Below are positions 1 through 5,861 of a stretch of 10,296 nucleotides of DNA, one piece after another (within the stretch, counting starts at the first letter, position 1; every line of letters begins with the position of its first letter). A program made the translations under genes and the position numbers. Origin of the DNA: an uncultured Collinsella sp. Its GTDB lineage: Bacteria; Actinomycetota; Coriobacteriia; Coriobacteriales; Coriobacteriaceae. The notes below the pieces were generated by a model. That model saw only the letters and a list, made by a program, of their open reading frames with translations. It searched no databases and had not been told where the DNA came from. The stretch lies in contig URWZ01000044.1 in NCBI GenBank assembly GCA_900551625.1, positions 1 to 10,296 on the forward strand, read 5' to 3'.

Positions 1-1
1 C

Positions 2-337
2 GCGCTCAAGATCAACTGCCAAAAAATCGTGCTGAGCCACTATCCCATGGTCGACTGGCAGGGCATGTCGCACGGCAGCTGGCATTTGCACGGGCATATC
101 CACAGTTGCGGCGGCGCATACAACGAGTTCAACCGCAGGCAGGGACTGCTGCGCTATGACGTGGGCGTGGACGCCAACAGCTACGCCCCGGTGAGCTTGG
201 AGGAGCTCAAAGCTTGGTTTGCGCAGGTAGACGAGCCGATGTGTTGCGTTAAATGGCCGTGGTGGGTCAATGCCACGGGCGACGAGCAGGTCGAGCACGA
301 TCTCGAAAGTTATAAGAGGGAAGTGGTGATCCGATGA
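2..337 (+). CDS. Metallophosphoesterase, C-terminal part (5' end outside window)
   Basis: This is the C-terminal part of a calcineurin-like metallophosphoesterase, a family of metal-dependent phosphatases, nucleases and phosphodiesterases; the substrate is unknown. The reading frame is open from the window edge, so the gene begins upstream; the GTG at 29 is an internal Val codon within the conserved strand 'VLSHYPM', not a credible start. The metal-ligand signatures are the His of 'LSHYP' and the GHxH motif in 'HLHGHIHS', where the family's last metal-binding histidines lie. The N-terminal GDxH, GD and GNHE blocks would lie upstream and cannot be checked. Its stop codon overlaps the ATG of the next gene (ATGA, 334-337), which implies translational coupling to a second phosphoesterase. 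The fold assignment is firm; the biochemical role is not known. Confidence 0.85.
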   Translation, partial: ALKINCQKIVLSHYPMVDWQGMSHGSWHLHGHIHSCGGAYNEFNRRQGLLRYDVGVDANSYAPVSLEELKAWFAQVDEPMCCVKWPWWVNATGDEQVEHDLESYKREVVIR

Positions 338-1059
338 CGGTCTATGTGACGGGCGATATTCACGGCGGCCTCGACATGCAAAAGCTGCGCGATTGGGACC
401 TTGGGGATAGCCTGACGAGCGACGACTATCTCATCGTCGCGGGCGACTTTGGCTTTCCGTGGGATTTCTCTGCCGAGGAGTGCGCCGACATCGCCTGGCT
501 GGAATCGCGTCCCTATACCGCGCTGTTCGTCGACGGCAACCACGAGCGTTTCGATCATTGGGCGGAGCGCCCCATGGAGTTGTGGCACGGTGGGCTGACG
601 CAGCGCCTATCGGATACCTCTCCCATCCGACGCCTGACGCGCGGCGAGGTTTTTGAGCTCGATGACTCAACGATCTTTACTATGGGCGGTGCCACGAGCG
701 TGGACAAGGAATACCGCATACCGTATTCCAGCTGGTGGCCACAGGAGCTGCCGGACGAGCGCAACTTTGAGGAGGCGCGGGCAAAGCTCGACAGCGTGGG
801 CTGGAAGGTCGACTACGTGGTCACCCACACCTGCTCGACGCGCATGCTTTCGCCCACGCTTTATCCGGCACCCGGCTGGAATTACCCCGCCGTTGATCGG
901 CTTACGGCATTTTTCGATGAGCTGGAAGATCGCATGGACTACAAGCGCTGGTACTACGGGCATTTCCATCGGGATGCCAACCCGGCCGAGCGTCACACCG
1001 TACTCTACGACTGCATCGTTCACCTGGGCGACGAACTCCAACCCTGGGATGTTGCGTAG
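334..1059 (+). CDS. Calcineurin-like metallophosphoesterase, complete
   Basis: A complete 241-residue cytoplasmic phosphoesterase with no signal peptide or membrane segment. All blocks of the calcineurin-like di-metal site are visible in order: GDIHG (D8, H10), GDFG (D38), GNHE (N69, H70), a 'VTHTC' histidine (H165) and GHFH (H210, H212). These are the residues expected to hold two divalent metals and the catalytic water. The start at 334 overlaps the stop of the upstream phosphoesterase by four bases; a weak purine-rich stretch (313-320) precedes it at long spacing, so coupling probably drives translation. The substrate cannot be deduced: related small proteins include phosphodiesterases, protein phosphatases and nucleases. 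It converges on gluQ, with only 52 bases between the stops and no obvious terminator. Confidence 0.9.
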   Translation: MTVYVTGDIHGGLDMQKLRDWDLGDSLTSDDYLIVAGDFGFPWDFSAEECADIAWLESRPYTALFVDGNHERFDHWAERPMELWHGGLTQRLSDTSPIRRLTRGEVFELDDSTIFTMGGATSVDKEYRIPYSSWWPQELPDERNFEEARAKLDSVGWKVDYVVTHTCSTRMLSPTLYPAPGWNYPAVDRLTAFFDELEDRMDYKRWYYGHFHRDANPAERHTVLYDCIVHLGDELQPWDVA

Positions 1060-1111
1060 GGGCGCGGACGCATGAGCTTCGTGGCGAACCAAAACCGATT
1101 TGTTAAGGGAT

Positions 1112-2293
1112 TTACTCCCAAGCCGGCTTGCGCTCGAGCAACGTTTTCGCAGCTTCAGGCGTGGGAGAGTCAAGTATTTCGCAGAACGCATCGAACCCCT
1201 CTGGCGAAAGCTGGGTTGTTGATACTTTGGCAATGTCGCTATCGAGGTGCTCGTCAGGGCAGGCTGTCGTCTGTTGCATGCCTGTCCTTCCATCCATAAC
1301 GATGTTCTCCCGGTGTGCGCGGATAACGTCCCAGCTAAAGTGCTCGACCAGCTGCTCGGCAGAGCGTGGCGTGGCGTCCGGCGCGATGCCCGTTTGCCCG
1401 GCGAGCCAGCCCAGCAGCGCCTCGGGCGTGCCAAAGCGGGCGCGGAGCTCGCCCAGGTCCAGATCGCGGTCGCGCTTGGAAAGGCGGCGGCCATCCGGTG
1501 ACATGAGCAGCGGAATATGTGCGTAGTGCGGCGTGGGAAGTCCCAGCAGATGCTGCAGGTAGATTTGGCGCGGCGTGGAGCCCAGCAGGTCGCATCCGCG
1601 CACGACCTCGGTGACGCCCATGGCAGCGTCGTCGACCACCACGGCTAGCTGATAGGCAAAAACGCCGTCGCTGCGGCGCACCAAAAAATCGCCGCACTCG
1701 GTGGCGAGTGCCTCGCATTGGGCCCCGTACGTGCGGTCCACGAATTCGATCACGTCGCCTGCGAGGTCGTCGATGTCGGGCACGCGTAGGCGCGTGGCCG
1801 GGGCGCGCAGGGCACTGCGGCGGGCGACCTCTTCGGCCGAAAGGCCTCGGCAGGCGCCGCGGTAGATGGGCGTGCCGTCGCTGGCGTGCGGCGCGCTGGC
1901 GGCGTGGAGCTCGGCGCGCGTGCAAAAGCAGGGATAGGTGAGGCCGGCGTCTTGCAGCTGGTGCAGGGCGTCCTCGTACAAGTCCAGGCGATCGTGCTGG
2001 TAGTAGGGGCCTTCGTCCCACTCAAGCCCCAGCCAAGCTAGATCGTCAATCAATTGGGCGGCAAGTTCCGGGCGCTTGCAGCGATCGTCCAGGTCCTCGA
2101 TGCGTAACACGATGCTGCCGCCCTGGCTGCGGGCCGAAAGCCACGCACACAGGCAACTGAACACGTTGCCCAGGTGCATGCGGCCCGAGGGCGACGGGGC
2201 AAAACGGCCCACGACAGGTGCGGGAACGGAGGCGGGTTGCGACGTTGGTGCATCCGCGGCGGGCGTTACTATGTTGCGTGTTTTGATATCCAT
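1112..2293 (-). CDS. gluQ: Glutamyl-Q tRNA(Asp) synthetase with aberrant antitoxin-like C-terminal tail
   Basis: GluQ-RS activates glutamate and attaches it to the queuosine base at the wobble position of tRNA(Asp). It is a GltX-like catalytic core without the anticodon-binding domain. Visible: the class I HIGH-type motif HLGN (residues 40-43) after 'GRFAPSPSG', IEDLDD (65-70), the zinc site C122-x-C124 ... Y144-x3-C148 typical of GluQ, 'GCDLL' (233-237), and the KMSKS-like LSKRD (271-275). The start at 2293 is chosen because the catalytic domain follows about 28 residues later and a TATACT box lies just upstream; the frame runs open to 2722 but that part looks non-coding. Normal members are about 300 residues; this one has 393. 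Residues after about 335 do not look like GluQ, and the last ~40 resemble a DUF1778 antitoxin. The core assignment is firm; whether the chimera is functional is unknown. Confidence 0.9.
   Translation of the reverse strand: MDIKTRNIVTPAADAPTSQPASVPAPVVGRFAPSPSGRMHLGNVFSCLCAWLSARSQGGSIVLRIEDLDDRCKRPELAAQLIDDLAWLGLEWDEGPYYQHDRLDLYEDALHQLQDAGLTYPCFCTRAELHAASAPHASDGTPIYRGACRGLSAEEVARRSALRAPATRLRVPDIDDLAGDVIEFVDRTYGAQCEALATECGDFLVRRSDGVFAYQLAVVVDDAAMGVTEVVRGCDLLGSTPRQIYLQHLLGLPTPHYAHIPLLMSPDGRRLSKRDRDLDLGELRARFGTPEALLGWLAGQTGIAPDATPRSAEQLVEHFSWDVIRAHRENIVMDGRTGMQQTTACPDEHLDSDIAKVSTTQLSPEGFDAFCEILDSPTPEAAKTLLERKPAWE
1115..1237 (-). other. DUF1778/TacA-like antitoxin C-terminus fused in frame to gluQ
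   Basis: Codons 353-393 of the gluQ frame. The segment containing 'LSPEGFDAF', then 'ILDSPTPEA' and ending 'LLERKPAWE' has the layout of the C-terminal toxin-neutralising tail of DUF1778 (TacA-type) antitoxins: LSxExFxxF, a short 'LDxPP' turn, then a basic 'LLxRKPxWE' end. The ribbon-helix-helix DNA-binding half of such antitoxins is absent, and no GNAT toxin reading frame follows on the minus strand. By hand count, GC over 1112-1290 is about 56%, against about 79% over 1801-1900 in the gluQ core, which fits a different origin. The family resemblance is from memory of the consensus, not an alignment. Confidence 0.6.
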
Positions 2294-2330
2294 GCGGACG
2301 AGTATAGCGCGGGGCACGGTAGGGAAGGCG
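2294..2330 (-). promoter_or_regulatory. Candidate gluQ promoter, probably leaderless
   Basis: Read on the minus strand, TATACT (2306 to 2301) lies seven bases before the gluQ ATG, so transcription would start at or within a base or two of the start codon. There is no Shine-Dalgarno sequence upstream of this ATG, which fits a leaderless mRNA, a common arrangement in Actinobacteria. The -35 region is weak (TTCCCT-like, poor spacing). The start site is inferred only. Confidence 0.5.
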
Positions 2331-2430
2331 TTTCCGTGGCTCGCAAGTTGGCGGCGCTGCGCATTGCGCACGGTGGGTCTGCGGCCCAACGTCTCGATCG
2401 CCGTACGCCGACTCGGCCTTATACACGACA

Positions 2431-2466
2431 GAAACCCCGGCAGCTCTTCGCAACTGCCGGGGTTTC
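2431..2466. other. Perfect 13-bp GC-rich hairpin in divergent intergenic region
   Basis: GAAACCCCGGCAG at 2431-2443 pairs perfectly with CTGCCGGGGTTTC at 2454-2466 around a 10-base loop. Neither strand has a run of T after the stem, so it is not a standard intrinsic terminator. It sits between the divergent gluQ and DUF2207 genes, where a terminator is not expected unless a small transcript ends here. It could be a terminator of an unseen small RNA, a protein-binding site, or a relic. Confidence 0.7.
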
Positions 2467-2689
2467 CGCGGAAAAGGGGGACATGATCCTCGAGCGAACG
2501 GGAAAGGGGCAACCGTTTTCGCTCAACTGCTTTATGCCCCTCGACTGACGGCTCAATCAGCGCATGCCGCGCCCACACAAAGCCGCTACACCTGTGACGG
2601 AGCTGTGAAGTGGTATCTATTGCTGGCGCAGGACTCGGCCAAAGAGCGTCCCAAACGACAAATTTGTTGCAGTCCGTCGGTTCAACCCA

Positions 2690-2722
2690 ATGATCCGTTT
2701 TCCTCCGTCCCCAATAGATCAT
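2690..2722 (-). repeat. REP-like intergenic repeat, copy A
   Basis: A 33-base unit bounded by ATGATC and GATCAT with a CCGTCCCC core. The reverse complement of 8283-8315 is also exactly 33 bases and matches at about 23 positions, including both ends and the GTCCC core. The two are therefore diverged copies of one family in opposite orientation. It abuts the next repeat (2717-2744). Confidence 0.65.
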
Positions 2723-2744
2723 TAGGAACGTCCCTAAGTGCCAG
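2717..2744 (+). repeat. Inverted-repeat partner left of the DUF2207 gene
   Basis: Contains TTAGGAACGTCCC (2722-2734), an exact 13-base inverted match to 4907-4919 on the other side of the DUF2207 gene. Similarity continues outside this core: 'ATCATTAGGAACGTCCC..AGTGCCAG' here corresponds to 'GTCATTTAGGAACGTCCCCAGTGACTAG' in reverse complement at 4898-4925. This is a REP-like element, in inverted orientation to its partner. Confidence 0.7.
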
Positions 2745-2751
2745 ACTCGGG

Positions 2752-2767
2752 TGGGACTTTTGTCCCA
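2752..2767. repeat. Small perfect stem-loop TGGGAC/GTCCCA
   Basis: TGGGAC (2752-2757) and GTCCCA (2762-2767) flank TTTT. It lies directly beside the repeat at 2717-2744 and is probably part of the same REP-like cluster. It is also in the leader region of the DUF2207 gene, so an operator or mRNA-structure role is possible. Confidence 0.55.
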
Positions 2768-2844
2768 TTTGACGTTCCGTTGGCCCAGATATTCGTCATG
2801 CGTACCCGCAAACGTGGGACAATGGCGCTGTTGGTTTTACAGAC

Positions 2845-2850
2845 AAAGGA
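2845..2850 (+). promoter_or_regulatory. Ribosome-binding site deciding the DUF2207 start
   Basis: AAAGGA lies seven bases before the ATG at 2858. The next codons encode a basic stretch and a clear signal peptide. The upstream in-frame ATG at 2738 lies inside a repeat element and has no such site, so 2858 is preferred. Confidence 0.75.
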
Positions 2851-2857
2851 TGTGCCT

Positions 2858-4804
2858 ATGAACACCCTCGCCGCCAAAGTCAGCCGGCAGCGCCGCCCGT
2901 TTGCGCGATTTGTTTCCATTTGCGCGCTCGTCGCGTGCGCACTGCTGCTGTTGCCCGCCGTTGCACGTGCCGACGGCTACTCCATGACCCAAACCTATAT
3001 CGGTGCCACGGTCGAGGCCGACGGCTCGCTGACCGTTGTCGAGGGACGCCAGTTTGATTTCGATGACGACATCAACGGCGTGTTTTGGGAGATCAATACG
3101 GGCACCGACCAGCAGGGCGGCACGGCGACCGTCGATGTGCTGAGCGTTGAGGAAGACGACACCGCGTTTAACAGGGTCGATAGCGCGAACAAGGGCGACT
3201 CTGGCGTCTACACGGTCGAGCAGACCGGTGACGGCGTAAGGATTAAGGTTTTTAGCCCCCACGAGAGCGGCGACAGCGCGATCTATTACGTGAGCTACAC
3301 CATGACCGGTGCGGTTATGAACTGGGCCGATACCGCCGAGCTCTATTGGAAATTTGTGGGTGACGGCTGGTCTGCGGATTCCGATGATGTCGAGATGGAG
3401 GTGTACTTCGCAAATGCCGCCGCCGGGACGGCGGCCGTCAAGGGCGATAACTTCCGCGCATGGGGCCACGGCCCGCTGACGGGCGACGTGTCGCTCGATG
3501 CGGACGAACCCATGGTCACCTATACCATTCCCTGCGTGCATCAGGGCGAATTCGCCGAGGCGCGCATCGCCTTCCCCAGCGATTGGGTGCCTCGGCTTTC
3601 CGCTTCGAGCGAGGAGCGCATGTCAACGATCCTGAGCGAAGAGAAGGAATGGGTCGACGAAGCTAACGCCCGCCGCGCTCACGCTCGCATGATTGCCAAT
3701 GCGCTTGCCGCGCTAAGTGTTGTCGCGGCGGTCGCCTTTACCGGCACAATCGTTGTGCTCAAGCTACGCAGGCCCAAGCCCAAGCCGCTCTTCCAAGACG
3801 AGTACTTCCGCGATGTGCCCTCCGCCGACCATCCCGCGGTGCTTGCAGCTCTTATGAGCTGGAACAACGTGCCCGATCAGGCATATATCGCCACGCTGAT
3901 GAAGCTGACCGACGACCGCGTGATCAAGCTGGAAGAAGCGACCGAGGCCAAGAAGAAGGGCCTGCTCCGTCGCGAAAAAGAGGAGCAGACGTATCGCATC
4001 ACGGTGACCGACGAGGCCTGGAAGGCTGCCAAGAAGGACGGCATCGATCGCGATGTGCTCAAGGTCTTCTTCGCCGGCGTTAAGCCCGATAAGGACGGAG
4101 TCCGTTCGCGCACGTTTAGCGAGCTGGAGGAGTACGCTAGCGAGCGCACCACATCTGTTGGCGACAAGCTCGAGGACTATCAGAGCACGGTTAAGGGCAA
4201 GCTGGAGGCGCGTGAGTTTATCGCATCGGATGGCACTATCGCGATGGTGGCCGGCCTGGTTCTCGGCATCATCATTGTCTTTGGCATTCTGGGCTCTCTG
4301 ATCTATACCGACTTTGCGGACGCCAACGTCGGCGCCGCTATGATCTCGATTCCCGTCACGATCGTGGGCTTTGTCCTGAGCTGCACCTTCCGCCGTTACA
4401 CGCCGGAGGGCGCCGAGGTGGCGGCTCGCTGCAAGGCGCTCAAGCATTGGCTCGAGGACTTTACGCGCCTGAAGGAGGCTATCCCCAGCGACCTGATCTT
4501 GTGGAACAAACTGCTGGTGATGGGCGTTGCCCTGGGCGTTTCGAAAGAAGTGCTGCGACAGCTGGCCGAGGCCGTGCCTGCGGATCTGCGCAACAGCGAC
4601 GATTTCTACGACAACTACCCCTGCTACTGGTGGTATTACCATCACTACGGCAACGAGTCTCCGCTCGATTCGTTCAACGATGTGTATCACGAGACCATCC
4701 GCGAGCTGGCTTCGAGTTCCGATAGCTCGAGCGGCGGCAGCGGCGGCGGCTTTTCCGGTGGCGGAGGCGGCGGCGTCGGCGGAGGCGGCGGCGGAACGTT
4801 CTAA
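2858..4804 (+). CDS. DUF2207-family membrane protein with glycine-rich C-terminus
   Basis: A 648-residue envelope protein of unknown function. An N-terminal signal peptide (basic residues 10-17, hydrophobic core about 19-36, 'ARA' cleavage region near 38) is followed by an extracellular beta-rich DUF2207 domain (about 40-245). A transmembrane helix follows (about 281-302), then a charged cytoplasmic region rich in Lys/Glu (about 305-455), two closely spaced membrane helices (about 462-483 and 491-511), and a helical segment to about 615. The end is an aromatic cluster 'CYWWYYHHYG' (589-598), then Ser-rich and Gly-rich sequence ending 'GGGGGGTF'. This order and the FSGGGGGG-type tail are the family's hallmark; no biochemical activity is established. 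A weak TTGACG (2769-2774) lies upstream without a convincing -10. The gene is monocistronic, with a strong terminator after it, and is flanked by inverted REP-like repeats. Confidence 0.88.
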   Translation: MNTLAAKVSRQRRPFARFVSICALVACALLLLPAVARADGYSMTQTYIGATVEADGSLTVVEGRQFDFDDDINGVFWEINTGTDQQGGTATVDVLSVEEDDTAFNRVDSANKGDSGVYTVEQTGDGVRIKVFSPHESGDSAIYYVSYTMTGAVMNWADTAELYWKFVGDGWSADSDDVEMEVYFANAAAGTAAVKGDNFRAWGHGPLTGDVSLDADEPMVTYTIPCVHQGEFAEARIAFPSDWVPRLSASSEERMSTILSEEKEWVDEANARRAHARMIANALAALSVVAAVAFTGTIVVLKLRRPKPKPLFQDEYFRDVPSADHPAVLAALMSWNNVPDQAYIATLMKLTDDRVIKLEEATEAKKKGLLRREKEEQTYRITVTDEAWKAAKKDGIDRDVLKVFFAGVKPDKDGVRSRTFSELEEYASERTTSVGDKLEDYQSTVKGKLEAREFIASDGTIAMVAGLVLGIIIVFGILGSLIYTDFADANVGAAMISIPVTIVGFVLSCTFRRYTPEGAEVAARCKALKHWLEDFTRLKEAIPSDLILWNKLLVMGVALGVSKEVLRQLAEAVPADLRNSDDFYDNYPCYWWYYHHYGNESPLDSFNDVYHETIRELASSSDSSSGGSGGGFSGGGGGGVGGGGGGTF

Positions 4805-4818
4805 CGGTCGTAAGCTAT

Positions 4819-4865
4819 GGGATGGGCTTTTCTCGACAGCCGTCGGGGAAAGCCCATCCCTTTTT
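4819..4865 (+). terminator. Intrinsic terminator of the DUF2207 gene
   Basis: GGGATGGGCTTT (4819-4830) pairs perfectly over 12 bp with AAAGCCCATCCC (4849-4860), followed at once by TTTTT (4861-4865). The 18-base loop has its own small CGAC/GTCG stem. It lies 14 bases after the stop codon. The minus strand lacks a T run, so it is directional for the plus-strand gene. Confidence 0.93.
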
Positions 4866-4885
4866 ATGCGCTACCTACGAAGACT

Positions 4886-4927
4886 GTCCCCAACGACTAG
4901 TCACTGGGGACGTTCCTAAATGACTAG
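4886..4927 (-). repeat. REP-like palindrome, right of the DUF2207 gene
   Basis: GTCCCCA ... TGGGGAC (4886-4911) is a 26-base near-palindrome centred on GACTAGTC, followed by GTTCCTAAATGACTAG. The part 4898-4925 is an inverted copy of 2717-2744, with an exact 13-base core at 4907-4919. It lies just beyond the GNAT stop codon on the minus strand and could also act as a weak 3' hairpin for that gene. Confidence 0.7.
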
Positions 4928-4942
4928 GTATGGCTGCTGGGC

Positions 4943-5584
4943 CTAGGCTGTTAGGTCGAGTTCGTAGAGGAAGCTTTCGCGCGGCATTTCGTGACGGCGC
5001 TCTTCGCGGTTGGCGCGGTGCGTGGCCGTGCGCTTAAAGCCGTGCAGTTCGTAGAACTTCCACGAGCAGTTGGAGTCGGTGTACAGGTGCGCCCTCGTCG
5101 CCCCGCGCGAGGACAGGTACGAGACTGCGGCGTCGAGCAACACCGAGCCAACGCCCAGGCCATGGACGTCGCGATCTACGGCAAGCAGCGTGACCTCGTT
5201 GTCGTGTGGTAACGGGCTGCTTTCGAGCAGGCGGTTGTTGGTTCGGATGGTTGCGCGCACAAACGAGAGATACTCGGCGCAGGCATCGGGCTCCAGCTCG
5301 CGCATTTGCGATAGCAGTGCGCGTTCGGTATCCAGCCAATGTTCCTTAACGGTGGCGCCGGAGCTCTGTCCCGCACGCGCGAGCGCAATGCCGCGCGCCT
5401 GACCGTCGATTACGGCAACCTGCGAAAACGTCGAAGACGAAAGGCAATAGGCGAGGTCGCACGCGGCCTCGAGGCGGTTGTACTCATCGTTATCCGAATT
5501 GTTATGCCAAAGCTGCTGCAGAATCAGCGCGATGGCGTCAAAGTCTTCGGTATCAAACGGTCGGTAGAGAACCCGCGAGACCAT
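4943..5584 (-). CDS. GNAT-family N-acetyltransferase
   Basis: A 213-residue cytoplasmic acetyltransferase that would transfer acetyl from acetyl-CoA to an amine; the acceptor is unknown. The acetyl-CoA pyrophosphate-binding motif A is visible as 'VDRDVHGLGVGSVLLDAA' (residues 136-153, R/Q-x-x-G-x-G/A form), with the beta strand 'NEVTLLAV' before it. Motif B is 'WKFYELHGFKR' (175-185). The N-terminal 110 residues are long for a minimal GNAT and less typical. The start at 5584 has a good site on the minus strand, AAAGAGG, about four bases upstream. It is divergent from purH. It is longer than TacT-type GNAT toxins (about 160-175 residues) and not adjacent to an antitoxin, so a toxin role is unlikely. 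A small-molecule or protein N-acetyltransferase are both possible. Confidence 0.85.
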   Translation of the reverse strand: MVSRVLYRPFDTEDFDAIALILQQLWHNNSDNDEYNRLEAACDLAYCLSSSTFSQVAVIDGQARGIALARAGQSSGATVKEHWLDTERALLSQMRELEPDACAEYLSFVRATIRTNNRLLESSPLPHDNEVTLLAVDRDVHGLGVGSVLLDAAVSYLSSRGATRAHLYTDSNCSWKFYELHGFKRTATHRANREERRHEMPRESFLYELDLTA

Positions 5585-5742
5585 GGTGCCTCTTTCTTTT
5601 GCGGATGCATATCGAGCACAGTTCTACCACGCTATTGGCATCTAATTATGGTGCCCCTGTGTTCCATGAACTCACCGTGCCCGGTGCCGTGCCCATCCCC
5701 TCCGCTCGCAAACTTTTTCTGCATATGCGCCCGTTGCGGGGT

Positions 5743-5787
5743 GCATCGATGCGCTCGATGCGCTACATTGAATCAGTATTTTCAATG
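5743..5787. promoter_or_regulatory. Two adjacent inverted repeats upstream of purH
   Basis: GCATCGA (5743-5749) and TCGATGC (5755-5761) form a 7-bp inverted repeat. Five bases later, CATTGAA (5766-5772) and TTCAATG (5781-5787) form another with an 8-base spacer. CGATGCGCT is also present as two tandem copies (5747-5764). They lie 75-120 bases before the purH ATG, where an operator or leader structure would be expected. I see no purine riboswitch and no convincing -35/-10 pair, so the role is inferred. Confidence 0.4.
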
Positions 5788-5861
5788 CCGCTGCGCGAGC
5801 GCTGCAGATCGACGTATCACCGACTCACAGAGCACGGCGGCGTACCAGACAGGAGGACTGC

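Larger units (their letters stand above)
2294..2857. other. 564-base intergenic region without a recognisable gene
   Basis: Between the divergent starts of gluQ and the DUF2207 gene. It holds, left to right: the gluQ promoter, the 13-bp hairpin at 2431-2466, an imperfect inverted repeat (2492-2501 with 2513-2524), a 10-bp palindrome ACAAATTTGT (2658-2667), REP-like repeats (2690-2744), a TGGGAC-TTTT-GTCCCA hairpin (2752-2767) and the ribosome-binding site of the membrane protein. Open frames on both strands here have no recognisable protein character. I see no tRNA or riboswitch. Confidence 0.6.

Noticed and set aside
1060..1111. Possible GNAT toxin (TacT) after the antitoxin-like tail
   Set aside because: Downstream of the tail on the minus strand only the antisense of the phosphoesterase gene is found; no GNAT motif is seen. 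The GNAT at 4943-5584 is distant and too long.
1072..1299. Open frame of 75 codons on the plus strand after the second phosphoesterase
   Set aside because: It lies wholly antisense to the gluQ tail, has no good ribosome-binding site and no recognisable protein character.
2679..2688. GGTTCAACCC resembling a tRNA T-loop
   Set aside because: Flanks do not form a 5-bp T stem and no acceptor, D or anticodon arms can be drawn around it.
2294..2722. In-frame 143-codon N-terminal extension of gluQ
   Set aside because: Arg/Pro/Ser-rich without conservation-like features, runs through the 13-bp hairpin and a REP-like repeat; a -10 box directly precedes the ATG at 2293.
2738..2857. 40-codon N-terminal extension of the DUF2207 protein
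   Set aside because: It starts in a repeat element, lacks a ribosome-binding site and would bury the signal peptide; AAAGGA before 2858 decides the start.
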